The notes under the pieces: generated by a model | Seen by the model: the letters and a program-made list of their open reading frames with translations, nothing else | Database searches by the model: none | Told to the model about the DNA's origin: nothing | Assembly: GCF_002067135.1 (NCBI RefSeq) | Contig: NZ_CP020105.1 | Span: 4,588,001 to 4,652,000 of the forward strand | Direction of reading: 5' to 3' | Length of the DNA: 64,000 nucleotides | From: Spirosoma rigui | GTDB lineage: Bacteria; Bacteroidota; Bacteroidia; Cytophagales; Spirosomataceae | In this document: positions 30,323 to 40,034 of the stretch, in pieces | How positions within the stretch are numbered: the first letter of the stretch is position 1 | How the letters are laid out: the number at the start of each line of letters is the position of its first letter | Made by a program: the position numbers and the translations under genes

Positions 30323-31651
30323 TCAATAACCGGGGTTTTGGGTCAGGTCAGCATCGGCCGCGATGTCGTTGAAGGGGATGGGGAATAACCACTTTCGCTG
30401 GTCGGTGATACCCAGTACATCGTCGGCGCGGCCCGTCCGGACGAGGTCGAACCAGCGGTCGGCTTCAAACGCGAACTCCACGCGCCGTTCGTTTTCTACG
30501 GCCAGCAGCAGCGCGTTGGCGGTGGCGGCCGTCCCTGCGGGGACACCGGCCCGGCTGCGTATAACGTTCAGATCGGTGAGCGCATCGGTCAGCTTACCCT
30601 GCCGCGCCCGCGCTTCGGACCGGATCAGGTACAGCTCGGCCAGCCGGATCACGTAGGCCGGGTCGTCGCGCTGGGCCGCCCGGTTGTAGAGATTGCCGTA
30701 CACAAAATCCGTCGCGCCGGAGCGTACCGTACTCAGCAATACGTTCCGGTTACCACCAGCATCGGCCCGGTTGGCGAGGGTAACAAATTCGGGTGTGGGC
30801 TGCAGGGTATACTGCCCGCCCAGCGCACTCGGGTACCAGTTGTTCCACTGGTTATTTGGGTCGGCAATGCTGTAGGTAAGCTCGAAAACGGATTCGCTGC
30901 TGCCGAACGGAGCCGCCGAGAACGCACGGTAGGGTGTCGCGAGCCGGTAGTTAGGACTGGCAATGACCTGCGTTGCAAAGGTTTCGGCCTCGGCCCACTG
31001 CCCCCGGTAGAGGTGCAGCCGCGCCCGAAGCGCCCGTGCCGTATTCTTCACCGCCCGGTTGCGCGTTGCTCCATCAAGCAGCAGGCGCTCGGCTTCGGTC
31101 AGGTCGGCAAGAACCTGGTCGTAAGTCTGTTCCAGCGTACTCCGCTTGATACCCTGCCCATCGGCGACGGAGCGGGTGGGTTTCAGCACGAGTGGCACCC
31201 CTCCCCAGCCGCGGCCCAGGTCAAAATAAGCCAGCGCCCGGATAAAGTAGGCTTCGCCCAGTAGCTGGTTTTTCTCCGTTGCCGTCAGCAGCGGGTCGCT
31301 CAGGTCGGGCAGGGCTGCCAGTACGTTATTAGCCGAGTTGATGGCCTGGTAAATCTGCGTCCAGGTTTCGGTAATGATGACATTGTCGGCGCTCAGGGCG
31401 TTCTGATCGATCTGGTTGAACTGGTTTAGGGTTCCGTTGAACCGGACGTTATCGCCCGGCAGGTAGCCCAGCACCGGGTAGTTGAGCTGGTAATAGTTCT
31501 GAACGCTGCTGTAAGTGCCGAGCAGAGCCGCCCGGGCACTACCCGCGTCGGTGATGGCCCGGCTGTCGGACAGTTGCTGAAAGGGCTGCACATCCAGCGT
31601 ACCGCAGGCGGCCGTCAGGATCAGCAGGAAAAGATAGGTGACTGCTTTCAT
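30323..31651 (-). CDS. RagB/SusD family outer-membrane lipoprotein
   Basis: 442 aa. The signal sequence ends in a lipobox TAAC with the lipidated cysteine at 16. It has the SusD alpha-helical TPR-like scaffold: EAYFIRALAYFDLGRGWGGVPL (about 132-153) is the classic SusD signature, and the C-terminus has YLIRSEARARQGKLTDALTDLN and ENERRVEFAFEADRWFDLVRTG. It binds the ligand at the cell surface and delivers it to the SusC partner encoded 21 nt upstream. SusD usually means glycan uptake, but no carbohydrate-active enzyme is present in this locus, so another small ligand is possible. Confidence 0.95.
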   Translation of the reverse strand: MKAVTYLFLLILTAACGTLDVQPFQQLSDSRAITDAGSARAALLGTYSSVQNYYQLNYPVLGYLPGDNVRFNGTLNQFNQIDQNALSADNVIITETWTQIYQAINSANNVLAALPDLSDPLLTATEKNQLLGEAYFIRALAYFDLGRGWGGVPLVLKPTRSVADGQGIKRSTLEQTYDQVLADLTEAERLLLDGATRNRAVKNTARALRARLHLYRGQWAEAETFATQVIASPNYRLATPYRAFSAAPFGSSESVFELTYSIADPNNQWNNWYPSALGGQYTLQPTPEFVTLANRADAGGNRNVLLSTVRSGATDFVYGNLYNRAAQRDDPAYVIRLAELYLIRSEARARQGKLTDALTDLNVIRSRAGVPAGTAATANALLLAVENERRVEFAFEADRWFDLVRTGRADDVLGITDQRKWLFPIPFNDIAADADLTQNPGY

Positions 31652-31672
31652 GATGGATCGGAAGGAGGATCG

Positions 31673-34600
31673 TTAGAGGCCGATGGTCAGACCAGCCTGC
31701 AGCGTACGGGGCTGCGGCACGGTGGCCCAGTCGAAATTTTTGGTGTTGGCTACGTTGCTTTGGGAGTTCACTTCGGGATCGAGGCCGGAATAAGGCGTGA
31801 GGGTGAACAGGTTGGTCGCCTGCACGTAGGCCCGCAGCGACGCCAGCCGGAAACGGGTCAGCAGCGATTTCGGTACGGTATACCCCAGCGACAGGGTACG
31901 CAGCCGCACGAATGAGCCATCTTCGAGGTAACGGTCGCTCAGGTTCTGAACTACGCCCCCGTAGTTGTTGCTGGCGGGATCGGTCGTCAGCCGGGGAATG
32001 CTGGTTTCGTCGCCCGGCTTCTGCCAGCGGTTGAGCTGATCGGGTACGTAGCCGATGTTGCGCTGGGTACCGCCGTGGACCAGAAAGAAGCGGTTCATGT
32101 TCATGATCTTCGCACCTTTCTCAAAATACAGGTTCAGCCCCAGATCGAATCCTTTGTAGGACAGCGTATTGGAAAAGCCCCCGAAAAAATCGGGCCAGGC
32201 GTTGCCCACCAGTTGCCGGTCGGCTACGTTAATGGTGCCGTCGCCGTTCACATCCTGGTACTCGGCATCGCCCGTTTCGGGGTTGACGCGCGTCTGGCGG
32301 TAGAGCCAGAACGAGTATAGCGACGCGCCCTCCTGAAGCCGGAAAATATCGCGGGAGCCGGTCGTGATGGGCGCGGCCAGTTTCTCGATGCGGTTGCGGT
32401 TTCGGGAGAGGTTGATCGTACTGCTCCAGCTCAGGTCGCGCCGGTTAATCCAGTTGGCCGTTACCTGAAACTCGATGCCTTTGTTGCTCACCGCGCCGAA
32501 GTTCTGCACGACCGATGCGTAGCCCAGTTTGCGGGGTACCGGCACGTTGAGCAGCAGCCCATAGGTATATTTGTCGTAGTAGTTCACCTCCACGAACAGC
32601 TTCCGTTTCAGCACAGCCACGTCCAGTCCCACGTTCCACTGGCGGGTGGTTTCCCAGCTCAGAGCGGGGTTAGCCAGCTGCAGCGGAGCCGTACCGGGCA
32701 GATCGAGGTAGTTGGCGCCCCCCTGCCACAAGCCCAGCGAAGCAAAGTCGCTGATGCCCGCCTGGTTGCCCGTCAGTCCCCAACTGCCGCGGAATTTCAG
32801 CTCATCGAAAAGGTTCAGGTCCCGGACGAAGTTTTCTTCGGAAATCCGCCAGCCCAGGCCCACGGAGGGAAAATACCCCCAGCGACGCGACAGGCCGAAT
32901 CGCGACGAGGCATCGGCCCGCAGGCTGGCATCGAGCGAGTACCGATCCCGGTAGCTGTAGTTGGTTTTTCCGAAAAACGACACCAAGCCGGCCGCCGAAC
33001 GCGACGAGGAGCCGGTTTGCGTGGCCGATGAGGCAATCGTCTGGAGGTCGTTAGACGGGAACTGCAGCCCGCTCAGGGTGGTGCGCTGGAAAGTATTCTG
33101 CTGAATGGTGTTTCCCACCAGCACCTGCACCGAGTGGCGGTCGGCAAAGGTTTGCCGGTAGGTCAGCACCTGTTCGTTGAGCAGGGTGATGTCGCGAGAG
33201 AGGTAGGACGTCGCCGTACCGCGCGGCTGACCCGCCAGCAGCAGGGTGTTGTTGTAGTTGTTTTCGTAGACATCGTTAAAGTCGACGCTCCAGCTACTAC
33301 GCAGGGACAGCGTTGGCGAGAAAGCGAAGGTGCCGAACACGTTGCTGATGGCGCGCGTCCCGACTGCGTTGTTGTTCAGGTTGTCGATCAGCGCCAGGTG
33401 GTTGTCGAAATTACCGTACTTGGCATAGGACCCGTCGGCGTTGAACACGGGCAGGTTCGACCGCGGGTAGAGCGCCGAGTTGATCACCCCGCCGGGGTTA
33501 TTGTCGTTGCTGCTCACGTTGCGGATAGTCCGGGCCAGCGCCGTACTCGTACCAATTTTCAGCCGGTCGGTCACCTGGTTATCGAGGTTAATACGTAGGC
33601 TGTAGCGTTCGAAATTGGTAGGCTTCACGATGGACTGTTGGCTGAAGTAGCTGCCCCCGATGTAAAACTGCGTTTTATCGTTCCCGCCCGACGCCGACAG
33701 TTCGTAGTTTGCCGTCCGGGCCGTGCGGAACAGGTCGCTGATCCGGTCGTAGGTTGGTTGTTCGCCGGGCAAACCCAGTCCACCGCTCGCTACCGACCGA
33801 TAGGGAACGGCAGACGGGTTGCCGCCGTCGTTGATGAAGCGTTCGTTTTCCAGTTGCGCGAGTTGCGGGCCGGTCACCACCTCGAATACCTTCGCGGCTT
33901 TCGACCAGCCCTGGTACGTATCGAAGGTAAGCCGCGTCCGGCCCGATTTGCCGCGTTTGGTCGTGATCAGCACCACGCCATTGGCTCCGCGCGAGCCGTA
34001 GATGGCCGTCGCGTTGGCATCTTTGAGAATTTCGATCGACTCAATGTCGGCCGGGTTCAGATCGGCCAGCGGGTTAGAGGGTACCTGGTTGCCCAGACCC
34101 GTAGCGATCAGGTTGGTGTTGTTGATGAAAACCCCGTCGACTACGTAGAGCGGGTCATTACCGGCGTTGACCGAGTTGGTTCCCCGCACCCGGATGAAGA
34201 TACCCCCGCCCGGCACGCCGGAATTTGCCTGGACCTGCACGCCGGGGGCGCGGCCCTGCAAGAGCTGATCGGGGCTGGCTACGGGAATTGTTTGCAGGTC
34301 GGCCCCTTTCACGGTCGAGATCGCACTGGTCAGCGACTTGCGGCTTTGTTCGCCGTAACCCGTTACAACGATTTCGGAGAGTTGCCGGATGTCGGTCTGG
34401 AGCGTAACGGTTAGTTCGCTGCCCGTTGGGCGCACTTCCTGCGTGGCAAACCCAATGGCGCTGATGATGAGGGTGACATCGGTAGTGGAGAGCGGCAGGG
34501 CAAAGTGACCGTCGGCGTCGGTAGTGGTGCCCTGACTGGTGCCTTTAACGGCAATGGTAACACCGGGGAGTACTTCACCTTCGCCGGAGCGGATGGTGCC

Positions 34601-34678
34601 TGTTAACCGGGTGGTCTGTGCCAGCAGACTACCCGTAGTGAGTAGCCAGGCTACCCATACTGATAAAAGTGTACGCAT
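31673..34678 (-). CDS. SusC/RagA family TonB-dependent outer-membrane transporter
   Basis: 1,001 aa. The signal peptide ends near residue 20 (LLAQ). A carboxypeptidase-like N-domain (about 25-110) is followed by the SusC-type TonB-box region and plug (TGYGEQSRKSLTSAIS, about 108-125; VVDGVFINNTN; DIESIEILKDANATAIYGSRGANGVVLITTK, a SusC signature) and a 22-strand-type barrel to the C-terminus (AGLTIGL end). Together with SusD it imports a ligand across the outer membrane using TonB energy. The preceding gene on the same strand is a PhyH-type oxygenase with a 158-nt gap holding small hairpins, so SusC may have its own promoter. Confidence 0.95.
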   Translation of the reverse strand: MRTLLSVWVAWLLTTGSLLAQTTRLTGTIRSGEGEVLPGVTIAVKGTSQGTTTDADGHFALPLSTTDVTLIISAIGFATQEVRPTGSELTVTLQTDIRQLSEIVVTGYGEQSRKSLTSAISTVKGADLQTIPVASPDQLLQGRAPGVQVQANSGVPGGGIFIRVRGTNSVNAGNDPLYVVDGVFINNTNLIATGLGNQVPSNPLADLNPADIESIEILKDANATAIYGSRGANGVVLITTKRGKSGRTRLTFDTYQGWSKAAKVFEVVTGPQLAQLENERFINDGGNPSAVPYRSVASGGLGLPGEQPTYDRISDLFRTARTANYELSASGGNDKTQFYIGGSYFSQQSIVKPTNFERYSLRINLDNQVTDRLKIGTSTALARTIRNVSSNDNNPGGVINSALYPRSNLPVFNADGSYAKYGNFDNHLALIDNLNNNAVGTRAISNVFGTFAFSPTLSLRSSWSVDFNDVYENNYNNTLLLAGQPRGTATSYLSRDITLLNEQVLTYRQTFADRHSVQVLVGNTIQQNTFQRTTLSGLQFPSNDLQTIASSATQTGSSSRSAAGLVSFFGKTNYSYRDRYSLDASLRADASSRFGLSRRWGYFPSVGLGWRISEENFVRDLNLFDELKFRGSWGLTGNQAGISDFASLGLWQGGANYLDLPGTAPLQLANPALSWETTRQWNVGLDVAVLKRKLFVEVNYYDKYTYGLLLNVPVPRKLGYASVVQNFGAVSNKGIEFQVTANWINRRDLSWSSTINLSRNRNRIEKLAAPITTGSRDIFRLQEGASLYSFWLYRQTRVNPETGDAEYQDVNGDGTINVADRQLVGNAWPDFFGGFSNTLSYKGFDLGLNLYFEKGAKIMNMNRFFLVHGGTQRNIGYVPDQLNRWQKPGDETSIPRLTTDPASNNYGGVVQNLSDRYLEDGSFVRLRTLSLGYTVPKSLLTRFRLASLRAYVQATNLFTLTPYSGLDPEVNSQSNVANTKNFDWATVPQPRTLQAGLTIGL

Positions 34679-34836
34679 ACTGTGAATTGTGGTTTGTGAA
34701 ACAAGGGTCTGCCAGGACCGGGTACTGAACCCGGCAAAGGAGTTGCCGCTCGCTTGCCGGATCTGTAATCGTTACCAGCCACCGGTTGCCGCCGGTGCCG
34801 GGTGGTTTGTATAGGGGATGACGGGTCGTTCAGGTT

Positions 34837-35655
34837 CTAGTCCTGAATGCGTTTAGCAAACCGGTGGTAGAAGGGCGTTTTGCTGGCGGCATTTTTAAAC
34901 TGGTAATCGCCGGTGATAATGGGAATGTACATGACCCGACGGCGGCTGGCGGCACCGATATAGGGCGACTGTTCGACCCGGTGCCACAGGCTGCCGTTGT
35001 GGATGGTCAGGTCGCCCGCTTCAATGTCGAAACCTACCTCGCGGGGGTCGGGCCGGTGATCGATAAACTGCTTCTTGCGGAAGATCGTCATCAGCGTATT
35101 CTGTTTGTGAGTGCCGGGCAGTACCCGCAACCCGCCGTTCTCTTTGGGGCAATCGTCGAGGTGCAGCCCCACGTTGAGCATCGGCCGGATACGCTGACCC
35201 AGGAACAGGTCCCGCGGGCTGTCGGTGTGCCAGCCCATGCGCGAGAAGTTGCTCTCCGGCGTCCGGACGTAGTGGTTCACCACCAGACCGTCTTTCTCCT
35301 CGGGACTGATTCGGCCTTCGTAGGGCGCCAGTAACTGGGTCAGCCCCTGAATGCGGTCATCGGCCAGAAAGTCGCTCAGGATCGGGCTGAACAGCGACGT
35401 AAACGCGAACCGCTGCACAATACGATCACCGTTCTCATCGCGGCCAAACTTGAGTGGTGTGCCGTTTATTTTATCGACATCTTCGGCCAGCCAGTTGGCC
35501 TCGACCCGCTGAATCTCGCGCAAAAACGTCTGCACGGTAGCGCGGTCAACGAAGTGTTTAATGTGAATAAATCCGTTGCGGGTAAAGAAGTCAAGCTCGT
35601 CGGGAGACAGGATACGGGTACGCTCGGGCGCACTGATAGTGTTTGTTGTCAGCAT
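34837..35655 (-). CDS. PhyH-type Fe(II)/2-oxoglutarate oxygenase
   Basis: 272-aa cytoplasmic enzyme of the phytanoyl-CoA dioxygenase family. Iron ligands fit H143 and D145 (WHTDSP) and H225 (LWHRVEQ), with R238 and neighbours as 2-oxoglutarate-binding candidates. The family hydroxylates a wide range of small molecules, not only phytanoyl-CoA. Here it belongs to a minus-strand block with SusCD, an ATP-grasp ligase and a flavin monooxygenase. Because both the PhyH and SfnG-type enzymes are oxygenases, one hypothesis is sequential oxidation of one imported compound. The true substrate is unknown. Confidence 0.88.
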   Translation of the reverse strand: MLTTNTISAPERTRILSPDELDFFTRNGFIHIKHFVDRATVQTFLREIQRVEANWLAEDVDKINGTPLKFGRDENGDRIVQRFAFTSLFSPILSDFLADDRIQGLTQLLAPYEGRISPEEKDGLVVNHYVRTPESNFSRMGWHTDSPRDLFLGQRIRPMLNVGLHLDDCPKENGGLRVLPGTHKQNTLMTIFRKKQFIDHRPDPREVGFDIEAGDLTIHNGSLWHRVEQSPYIGAASRRRVMYIPIITGDYQFKNAASKTPFYHRFAKRIQD

Positions 35656-35755
35656 TGGAAAAAACGTAGTTGAAAGGCCCCTGATCGGGAGTATGTAGAT
35701 AGTTTAAATCGGCAGATCGACGGCCACGGACCGGCTATCCCCGCTAAAATCCGGA

Positions 35756-36688
35756 TCAATGATCACCGAATACTTTTTCCCCGGCCGGTATGGCCACGGC
35801 CAGCCGATTCTGTTTAGGCGGCAGCGGACAGGTGGCAAACGGTGTGAAGGCACAGGGCGGGTTGATACTCTGGTTGAAATCCAGCATTGTCAGGCCATCG
35901 GGACCGGGCTTGTCGGCGTATAAAAACCGGCCGGACCCGTAAGTCTCGTGGGTGTTCGTGGCATCGCCAAACAGGATGAACAGTTTATCCTGACCCTCCC
36001 CTACGGCGTCGAGCCGGTAGGTTTTGCCCGCCAGCGTGAACACCAGCGTACCCGCCAGCGGCTGCTGCGACGTTTGTCCCGTTACGTCGAGGATGGGGAT
36101 GGTGCGGGCCACGGTTGGTTTTTCGAGCCGGGCGCTCACGCGGTAGGCTTCGTTGGCCGGGAAGCGGTCGATGCCTTTGAAGGCACTCAGCAGCGGATTT
36201 TCCAGGTCCCGCAACCGAACGGCATACCGGTCCCCCCGCTTGATAACGAACCACCGCAATGAACCATGCGCCAGGGTAACGGGCTTGGCCAGGTCGGCCG
36301 AAAAAACGGTTGCCGTACCCAGAATTGGCTTCCCGTCGGCCTGGACCATGGTTCCGGGTGCGGGCTCGAACTGAACCGTCCCCTTAGCCAATTTGAATAT
36401 ACCAAGTTCGGCGGGCGTCTTGCCAACCGGGAAGGTAAGGTCATTGCCGGGGTCAGCACCGGCTTCGTTGACGCCCTCTTTGAGCCAGAATAGCCCGGCC
36501 AGGTTCAGCCAGCCGTTTTCGCTTTTTAGTGACTCTACCCGCTGCCGGTGCCAGCTATCGAGCTGTGCCTGATAGGCCGGATCATCGGCCCGAAAGCCTG
36601 CCAGCGCGAGCATGGTAAGCCCCCAGAGCACGAAGAACGTTCGGGCGTAGGGATTAACGGGGCCAGTTTCTGCAGTTAGTTCGTCCAT
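35756..36688 (-). CDS. DUF1684 family protein
   Basis: 310 aa. The N-terminus has a hydrophobic segment (about 18-33) that may be a signal peptide or anchor after a short polar start. The body matches DUF1684: LDSWHRQRVESLKSENGWLNLAGLFWLKEG (split), FPVGKTPAELG, and the C-terminal DFNQSINPPCAFTPFATCPLPP, which is the conserved region of the family. Function not known. DUF1684 proteins are often found in Bacteroidota near oxidoreductases; here it is the first gene of the 28-37 kb minus-strand block, 100 nt before the PhyH-type gene. Confidence 0.85.
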   Translation of the reverse strand: MDELTAETGPVNPYARTFFVLWGLTMLALAGFRADDPAYQAQLDSWHRQRVESLKSENGWLNLAGLFWLKEGVNEAGADPGNDLTFPVGKTPAELGIFKLAKGTVQFEPAPGTMVQADGKPILGTATVFSADLAKPVTLAHGSLRWFVIKRGDRYAVRLRDLENPLLSAFKGIDRFPANEAYRVSARLEKPTVARTIPILDVTGQTSQQPLAGTLVFTLAGKTYRLDAVGEGQDKLFILFGDATNTHETYGSGRFLYADKPGPDGLTMLDFNQSINPPCAFTPFATCPLPPKQNRLAVAIPAGEKVFGDH

Positions 36689-37236
36689 GATTCAGGATGC
36701 GTTTGCCGGTGTGTTTCGTGTATTGACTGGTTTTTCTGCGTGTCTCTGTAGTACCAATTACTTTAATTACCCTTAATCTATCTACTAAATAGATTATTAC
36801 AGTAAATAAATAAGCCAGCTGGAGATCTGACTTGTCAATTGGTAATGCGACAAAGGTGATACACAAATTTCAGTTCTCCAAAGAAAAAGTTAATAAAATG
36901 ACTATCAACTAGTTATGAAATAGTCTATCGAGTTTAAGGAGTAATAAAATTCTCGTCGGCACCCTGCTCATCAAAAGGCTCATAATCAGCGAAAAAGACA
37001 ACGATCCGGTAGATTTTGTACCGCCTTCCTTTACCCAGTGTACACGTTGAGAAGCCCTAAGTCATCCCGTCTGCCTCATTCGCCTGACCCACCCATTCTC
37101 TGTTCTTTTCCCCCAACACGCCCGAAACAGGCTGGCAGCGTCAGTCAGGCTATGGAAAAAAAGCTGCGTAACCAGCCACCGAACAGTGGCTCAACGAGCG
37201 GGTGAACTCCGCGGGGTTAAATCCGAACCTACCCAC
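36689..37236. other. Divergent intergenic region
   Basis: 548 nt between the leftward DUF1684 gene and the rightward GrpB-family gene. The stretch 36740-36960 is strongly AT-rich compared with the surroundings and probably contains the promoter of the SusCD/oxygenase block. I see no operator dyad that stands out and no credible gene. Confidence 0.45.
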
Positions 37237-37797
37237 ATGGTAATCGAAAGCTACAGAGAATCCTGGATTGCGGATTTCAACGCACTACAAGCGGTACTTG
37301 AGGAAGCACTCGCTCTGCTGCCGATCACTTTTGAGCATATCGGCAGTACGTCGGTTCCGGGTCTGGCGGCAAAGCCACTGATCGATATTGACCTGATCTT
37401 TGACCAGCGCGTGGCCTTCACGGAGATTAAAAGTAGACTTGCCCTCGTTGGGTATCGCCATGTCGGCAATCAGGGTATTTCCGGCCGGGAGGTGTTTAAG
37501 CGAGGGCAAACGATTGACATGCATTCCCTCCTCGATTCAATTCCCCATCACCTGTACGGTTGCCGGGAAGGCAGTAGTGAGGTGCATAAACATCGGCTAT
37601 TCAGGGATTATCTCATCGCCCACGAGGAGGCACGAATTCACTATCAGCAGCTGAAATATGCGCTGGCCCAAGAAGCAAACCAGGACCGCAAGCGTTACGC
37701 GCAGCTGAAAGAACAGAAGGCGACAGTGTTTATCGATGGTATCGTCGAAATGGCCCGGAACGAGCAGATGCAAGCGCCCACTAACCGCCCGCGTTGA
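37237..37797 (+). CDS. GrpB (UPF0157) family nucleotidyltransferase-like protein
   Basis: 186 aa from the ATG giving MVIESYRESW, where the family normally begins; a GTG 17 codons upstream is open but unlikely. The family core is seen: FEHIGSTSVPGLAAKPLIDIDL (split; residues about 31-52), GYRHVGN and the C-terminal helix with YAQLKEQ. GrpB proteins share the minimal nucleotidyltransferase fold with GS..(V)PG..KP.ID as the active-site-like region. The natural substrate is not known; GrpB was linked to glutamate metabolism or GrpE-adjacent in some genomes by name only. It is monocistronic and convergent with the Pao-like genes across a strong terminator. Confidence 0.85.
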   Translation: MVIESYRESWIADFNALQAVLEEALALLPITFEHIGSTSVPGLAAKPLIDIDLIFDQRVAFTEIKSRLALVGYRHVGNQGISGREVFKRGQTIDMHSLLDSIPHHLYGCREGSSEVHKHRLFRDYLIAHEEARIHYQQLKYALAQEANQDRKRYAQLKEQKATVFIDGIVEMARNEQMQAPTNRPR

Positions 37798-37825
37798 TTT
37801 TCGTCGTAGTCCGCTTTTGTTCAAC

Positions 37826-37879
37826 ATGAAGCCTCCCTGTCTGGTATGAGTCAAGTCATACCAGACAGGGAGGCTTCAT
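37826..37879. terminator. Bidirectional terminator, 24-bp perfect stem
   Basis: Arms 37826-37849 and 37856-37879 pair perfectly over 24 bp around a 6-nt loop. It lies between the convergent stops of the GrpB-family gene (37797) and the molybdopterin subunit (37889), only 9 nt from the latter. It can serve both genes. Confidence 0.75.
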
Positions 37880-37888
37880 ATCTGTCGA

Positions 37889-40015
37889 TTACAGGAGTTT
37901 ATCGGGTGTGATGGGCAGTTCACGAACCCGCTTGCCGGTGGCGTTGAAGATAGCGTTGGCAACGGCGGCTGCCACGCCCACAATACCCACTTCGCCAATT
38001 CCCTTCACGCCGAGTGTATTGGCTTTCTGGTCGTCTTCCCGGATAAAGATGGCCTCTAAATCGCCAATGTCGAGATTGGCCGGTACGTGGTAATCGGCGA
38101 AGGAGCGGGTAACGAAATTACCGTAGCGCGGGTCGAGGACCGATTCTTCGGTGAGGGCCATGCCAATACCCCAGATAGTACCACCGATAATTTGCGAGCG
38201 GGCCGTTTTGGGGTTCAGGATAGTCCCCGCCCCCGTCACGGCCAGAAACCGGTTTACCCGTACCATACCGGTAAACCGATTCACGGCTACCTCGGCAAAG
38301 TTGGCATTGAAGCTGTGGGCTGAATATTCCTCAGCACTCTCCAGCGGCTTGGCGTCAATTCGAGTCTGAAAGTCGGTAATCTTCTCCGACAGCATCAGTT
38401 GCGAAGCCGTTGGGCGAACGAAAAATTGCTTACCAGAGCGGGCAATCAGCTCATCCGTAATTTTCTGGCAGGCATCGTTCACGGCGTTGGCGTAGCTGGA
38501 AGCTCCTACCGACCCCACCGACCCTGCTGCCGGGGGCAGATCCGAGTCGCCGATTAATACCTTTACGTGGCGGATTGGGAGGGCCAGCGCATCGGCAGCC
38601 GTTTGCGCCAGGATGGTATAGGTTCCGGTTCCGAGGTCAGCAGCGGCCAGTTCAATGGTAGCCAGCACTTCATTGCCACTGCGTTTCAGCTTCACGATGG
38701 CCGAAGTAGGCCGCTGATGGGCGGGATACGTACCGGAGGCCACCCCGTAGCCGATCAGAAAATTTCCCCGCTGGTTCTGGCGGGGTTCGGCCTTTCGCTT
38801 TTCCCAGCCGAACGCTTTGGCTCCCACCTGTAAACAGTCGACCGCTTTCCGTGACGACCAGGGTTTTCCGTTGGAGGGGTCGCGGTCGGGTTCGTTTTTG
38901 ATCCGTAGTTCGACGGGATCCATCTTCAGAGCGTAGGCCAGCTCATCCATGGCGGATTCGAGGGCGAAACTACCCGTCGACTTGCCGGGACCGCGCGTAT
39001 AGGTCGGCAAGATCACATTCATCGGCACCGCCCGGTAGGTAATGAGCGAGTTGGGCACGGCATACATGATCTTGGAGCAATCGCCACAGGGCTCGACAAA
39101 CTCATTCTTGATCGCTCCATGCGTAGTGATCTCGTGCGCCAGGGCCGTCAGTTTACCGTCTTTAGTGGCGGCCAGACTCACCTTCTGGTGATTTCGCTGC
39201 CGCATACCCACCGAGTTAACCATTTGCTGGCGGGTGAGCGCCAGCTTAACCGGCCGGTTCACCTGCCGGGCTGCCACCGCCGTCAGGACCAGATTGGCCC
39301 ACTGCCCCCCTTTCGAACCAAACCCACCCCCAATGTAAGGCGACACGATCCGTACCTGCTCGGTTTTGATATTCAGCGTAGCAGCCGCGGCACTCTGCGC
39401 ACCGTTCACGATCTGGGAACTGTTGTACAGCGTTACCCGGTCGCCAGCCCATTCGGCAATGGTAGCGTGGGGCTCCAGCGGGTGGTGGTGCTCGATGGGC
39501 GTTTCGTAGACGGCCTCCACCTTATAGGTAGCCTCGCGCAGGGCCGCTTTGGCATCTCCCCGTACGGCGTCGGCTTTGTCCTTTTCTTTCGGCAATACGG
39601 CATCTTTGTAGAGCTTCTCGAAGTCGACTTTCGGCTCTTTGCGATCGTAGGTGACATTGATCAGGTGTGCAGCATGCCGGGCCTGCTCAAAGGTTTCGGC
39701 CACGACCATGCCGATATGCTGCCCGTAAAATTCGATCTCAGGACTCTGGAGCAGCGCCCCCCCTCGAATGCCGCCGTTCACATTGAGTTTCGGGGCGTTA
39801 GTATGAGTGATTACGGCGAGCACACCGGGCGCTTTCTCGGCCGCAGCGCTGTCGATGGTGCGGATGGTTCCGGCGGCAATGGTGCTTTTGAACAGCACGG
39901 CATAAGCCAGGTTTTTGACCGGGTAGTCCGTGGCGTAGGCTGCCTTTCCCGTCACCTTGGCGATCCCGTCAATGCGACTGATGGGCGTGCCGGTTAGTTT
40001 ATTTTTGTCTTGCAT
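37889..40015 (-). CDS. paoC: Aldehyde oxidoreductase molybdenum-binding subunit (PaoC-like)
   Basis: 708-aa member of the xanthine dehydrogenase/aldehyde oxidase large-subunit family. Molybdopterin-binding motifs include GGGFGSKGGQ (about 226-235) and the C-terminal GIGEVG with the conserved catalytic glutamate (about 674). It lacks its own signal peptide. In Escherichia coli PaoABC, PaoC carries the MCD form of Moco and the enzyme oxidises aldehydes in the periplasm, exported by the Tat leader on PaoA. The three subunits are encoded here in the order PaoA-like, PaoB-like, PaoC-like with short gaps, as in E. coli. No PaoD-type maturation chaperone or moco gene is visible here. Confidence 0.9.
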   Translation of the reverse strand: MQDKNKLTGTPISRIDGIAKVTGKAAYATDYPVKNLAYAVLFKSTIAAGTIRTIDSAAAEKAPGVLAVITHTNAPKLNVNGGIRGGALLQSPEIEFYGQHIGMVVAETFEQARHAAHLINVTYDRKEPKVDFEKLYKDAVLPKEKDKADAVRGDAKAALREATYKVEAVYETPIEHHHPLEPHATIAEWAGDRVTLYNSSQIVNGAQSAAAATLNIKTEQVRIVSPYIGGGFGSKGGQWANLVLTAVAARQVNRPVKLALTRQQMVNSVGMRQRNHQKVSLAATKDGKLTALAHEITTHGAIKNEFVEPCGDCSKIMYAVPNSLITYRAVPMNVILPTYTRGPGKSTGSFALESAMDELAYALKMDPVELRIKNEPDRDPSNGKPWSSRKAVDCLQVGAKAFGWEKRKAEPRQNQRGNFLIGYGVASGTYPAHQRPTSAIVKLKRSGNEVLATIELAAADLGTGTYTILAQTAADALALPIRHVKVLIGDSDLPPAAGSVGSVGASSYANAVNDACQKITDELIARSGKQFFVRPTASQLMLSEKITDFQTRIDAKPLESAEEYSAHSFNANFAEVAVNRFTGMVRVNRFLAVTGAGTILNPKTARSQIIGGTIWGIGMALTEESVLDPRYGNFVTRSFADYHVPANLDIGDLEAIFIREDDQKANTLGVKGIGEVGIVGVAAAVANAIFNATGKRVRELPITPDKLL

Positions 40016-40034
40016 GGAATGAGTGACGTTGAGA

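Noticed and set aside
33638..34414. 258-codon plus-strand frame opposite SusC
   Set aside because: Antisense to the plug and N-domain of SusC, with no recognisable domain.
34780..34797. Hairpin CACCGG/CCGGTG between the PhyH and SusC genes
   Set aside because: Six base pairs with no U-tract; it may be real but does not allow calling a terminator that would split the cluster.
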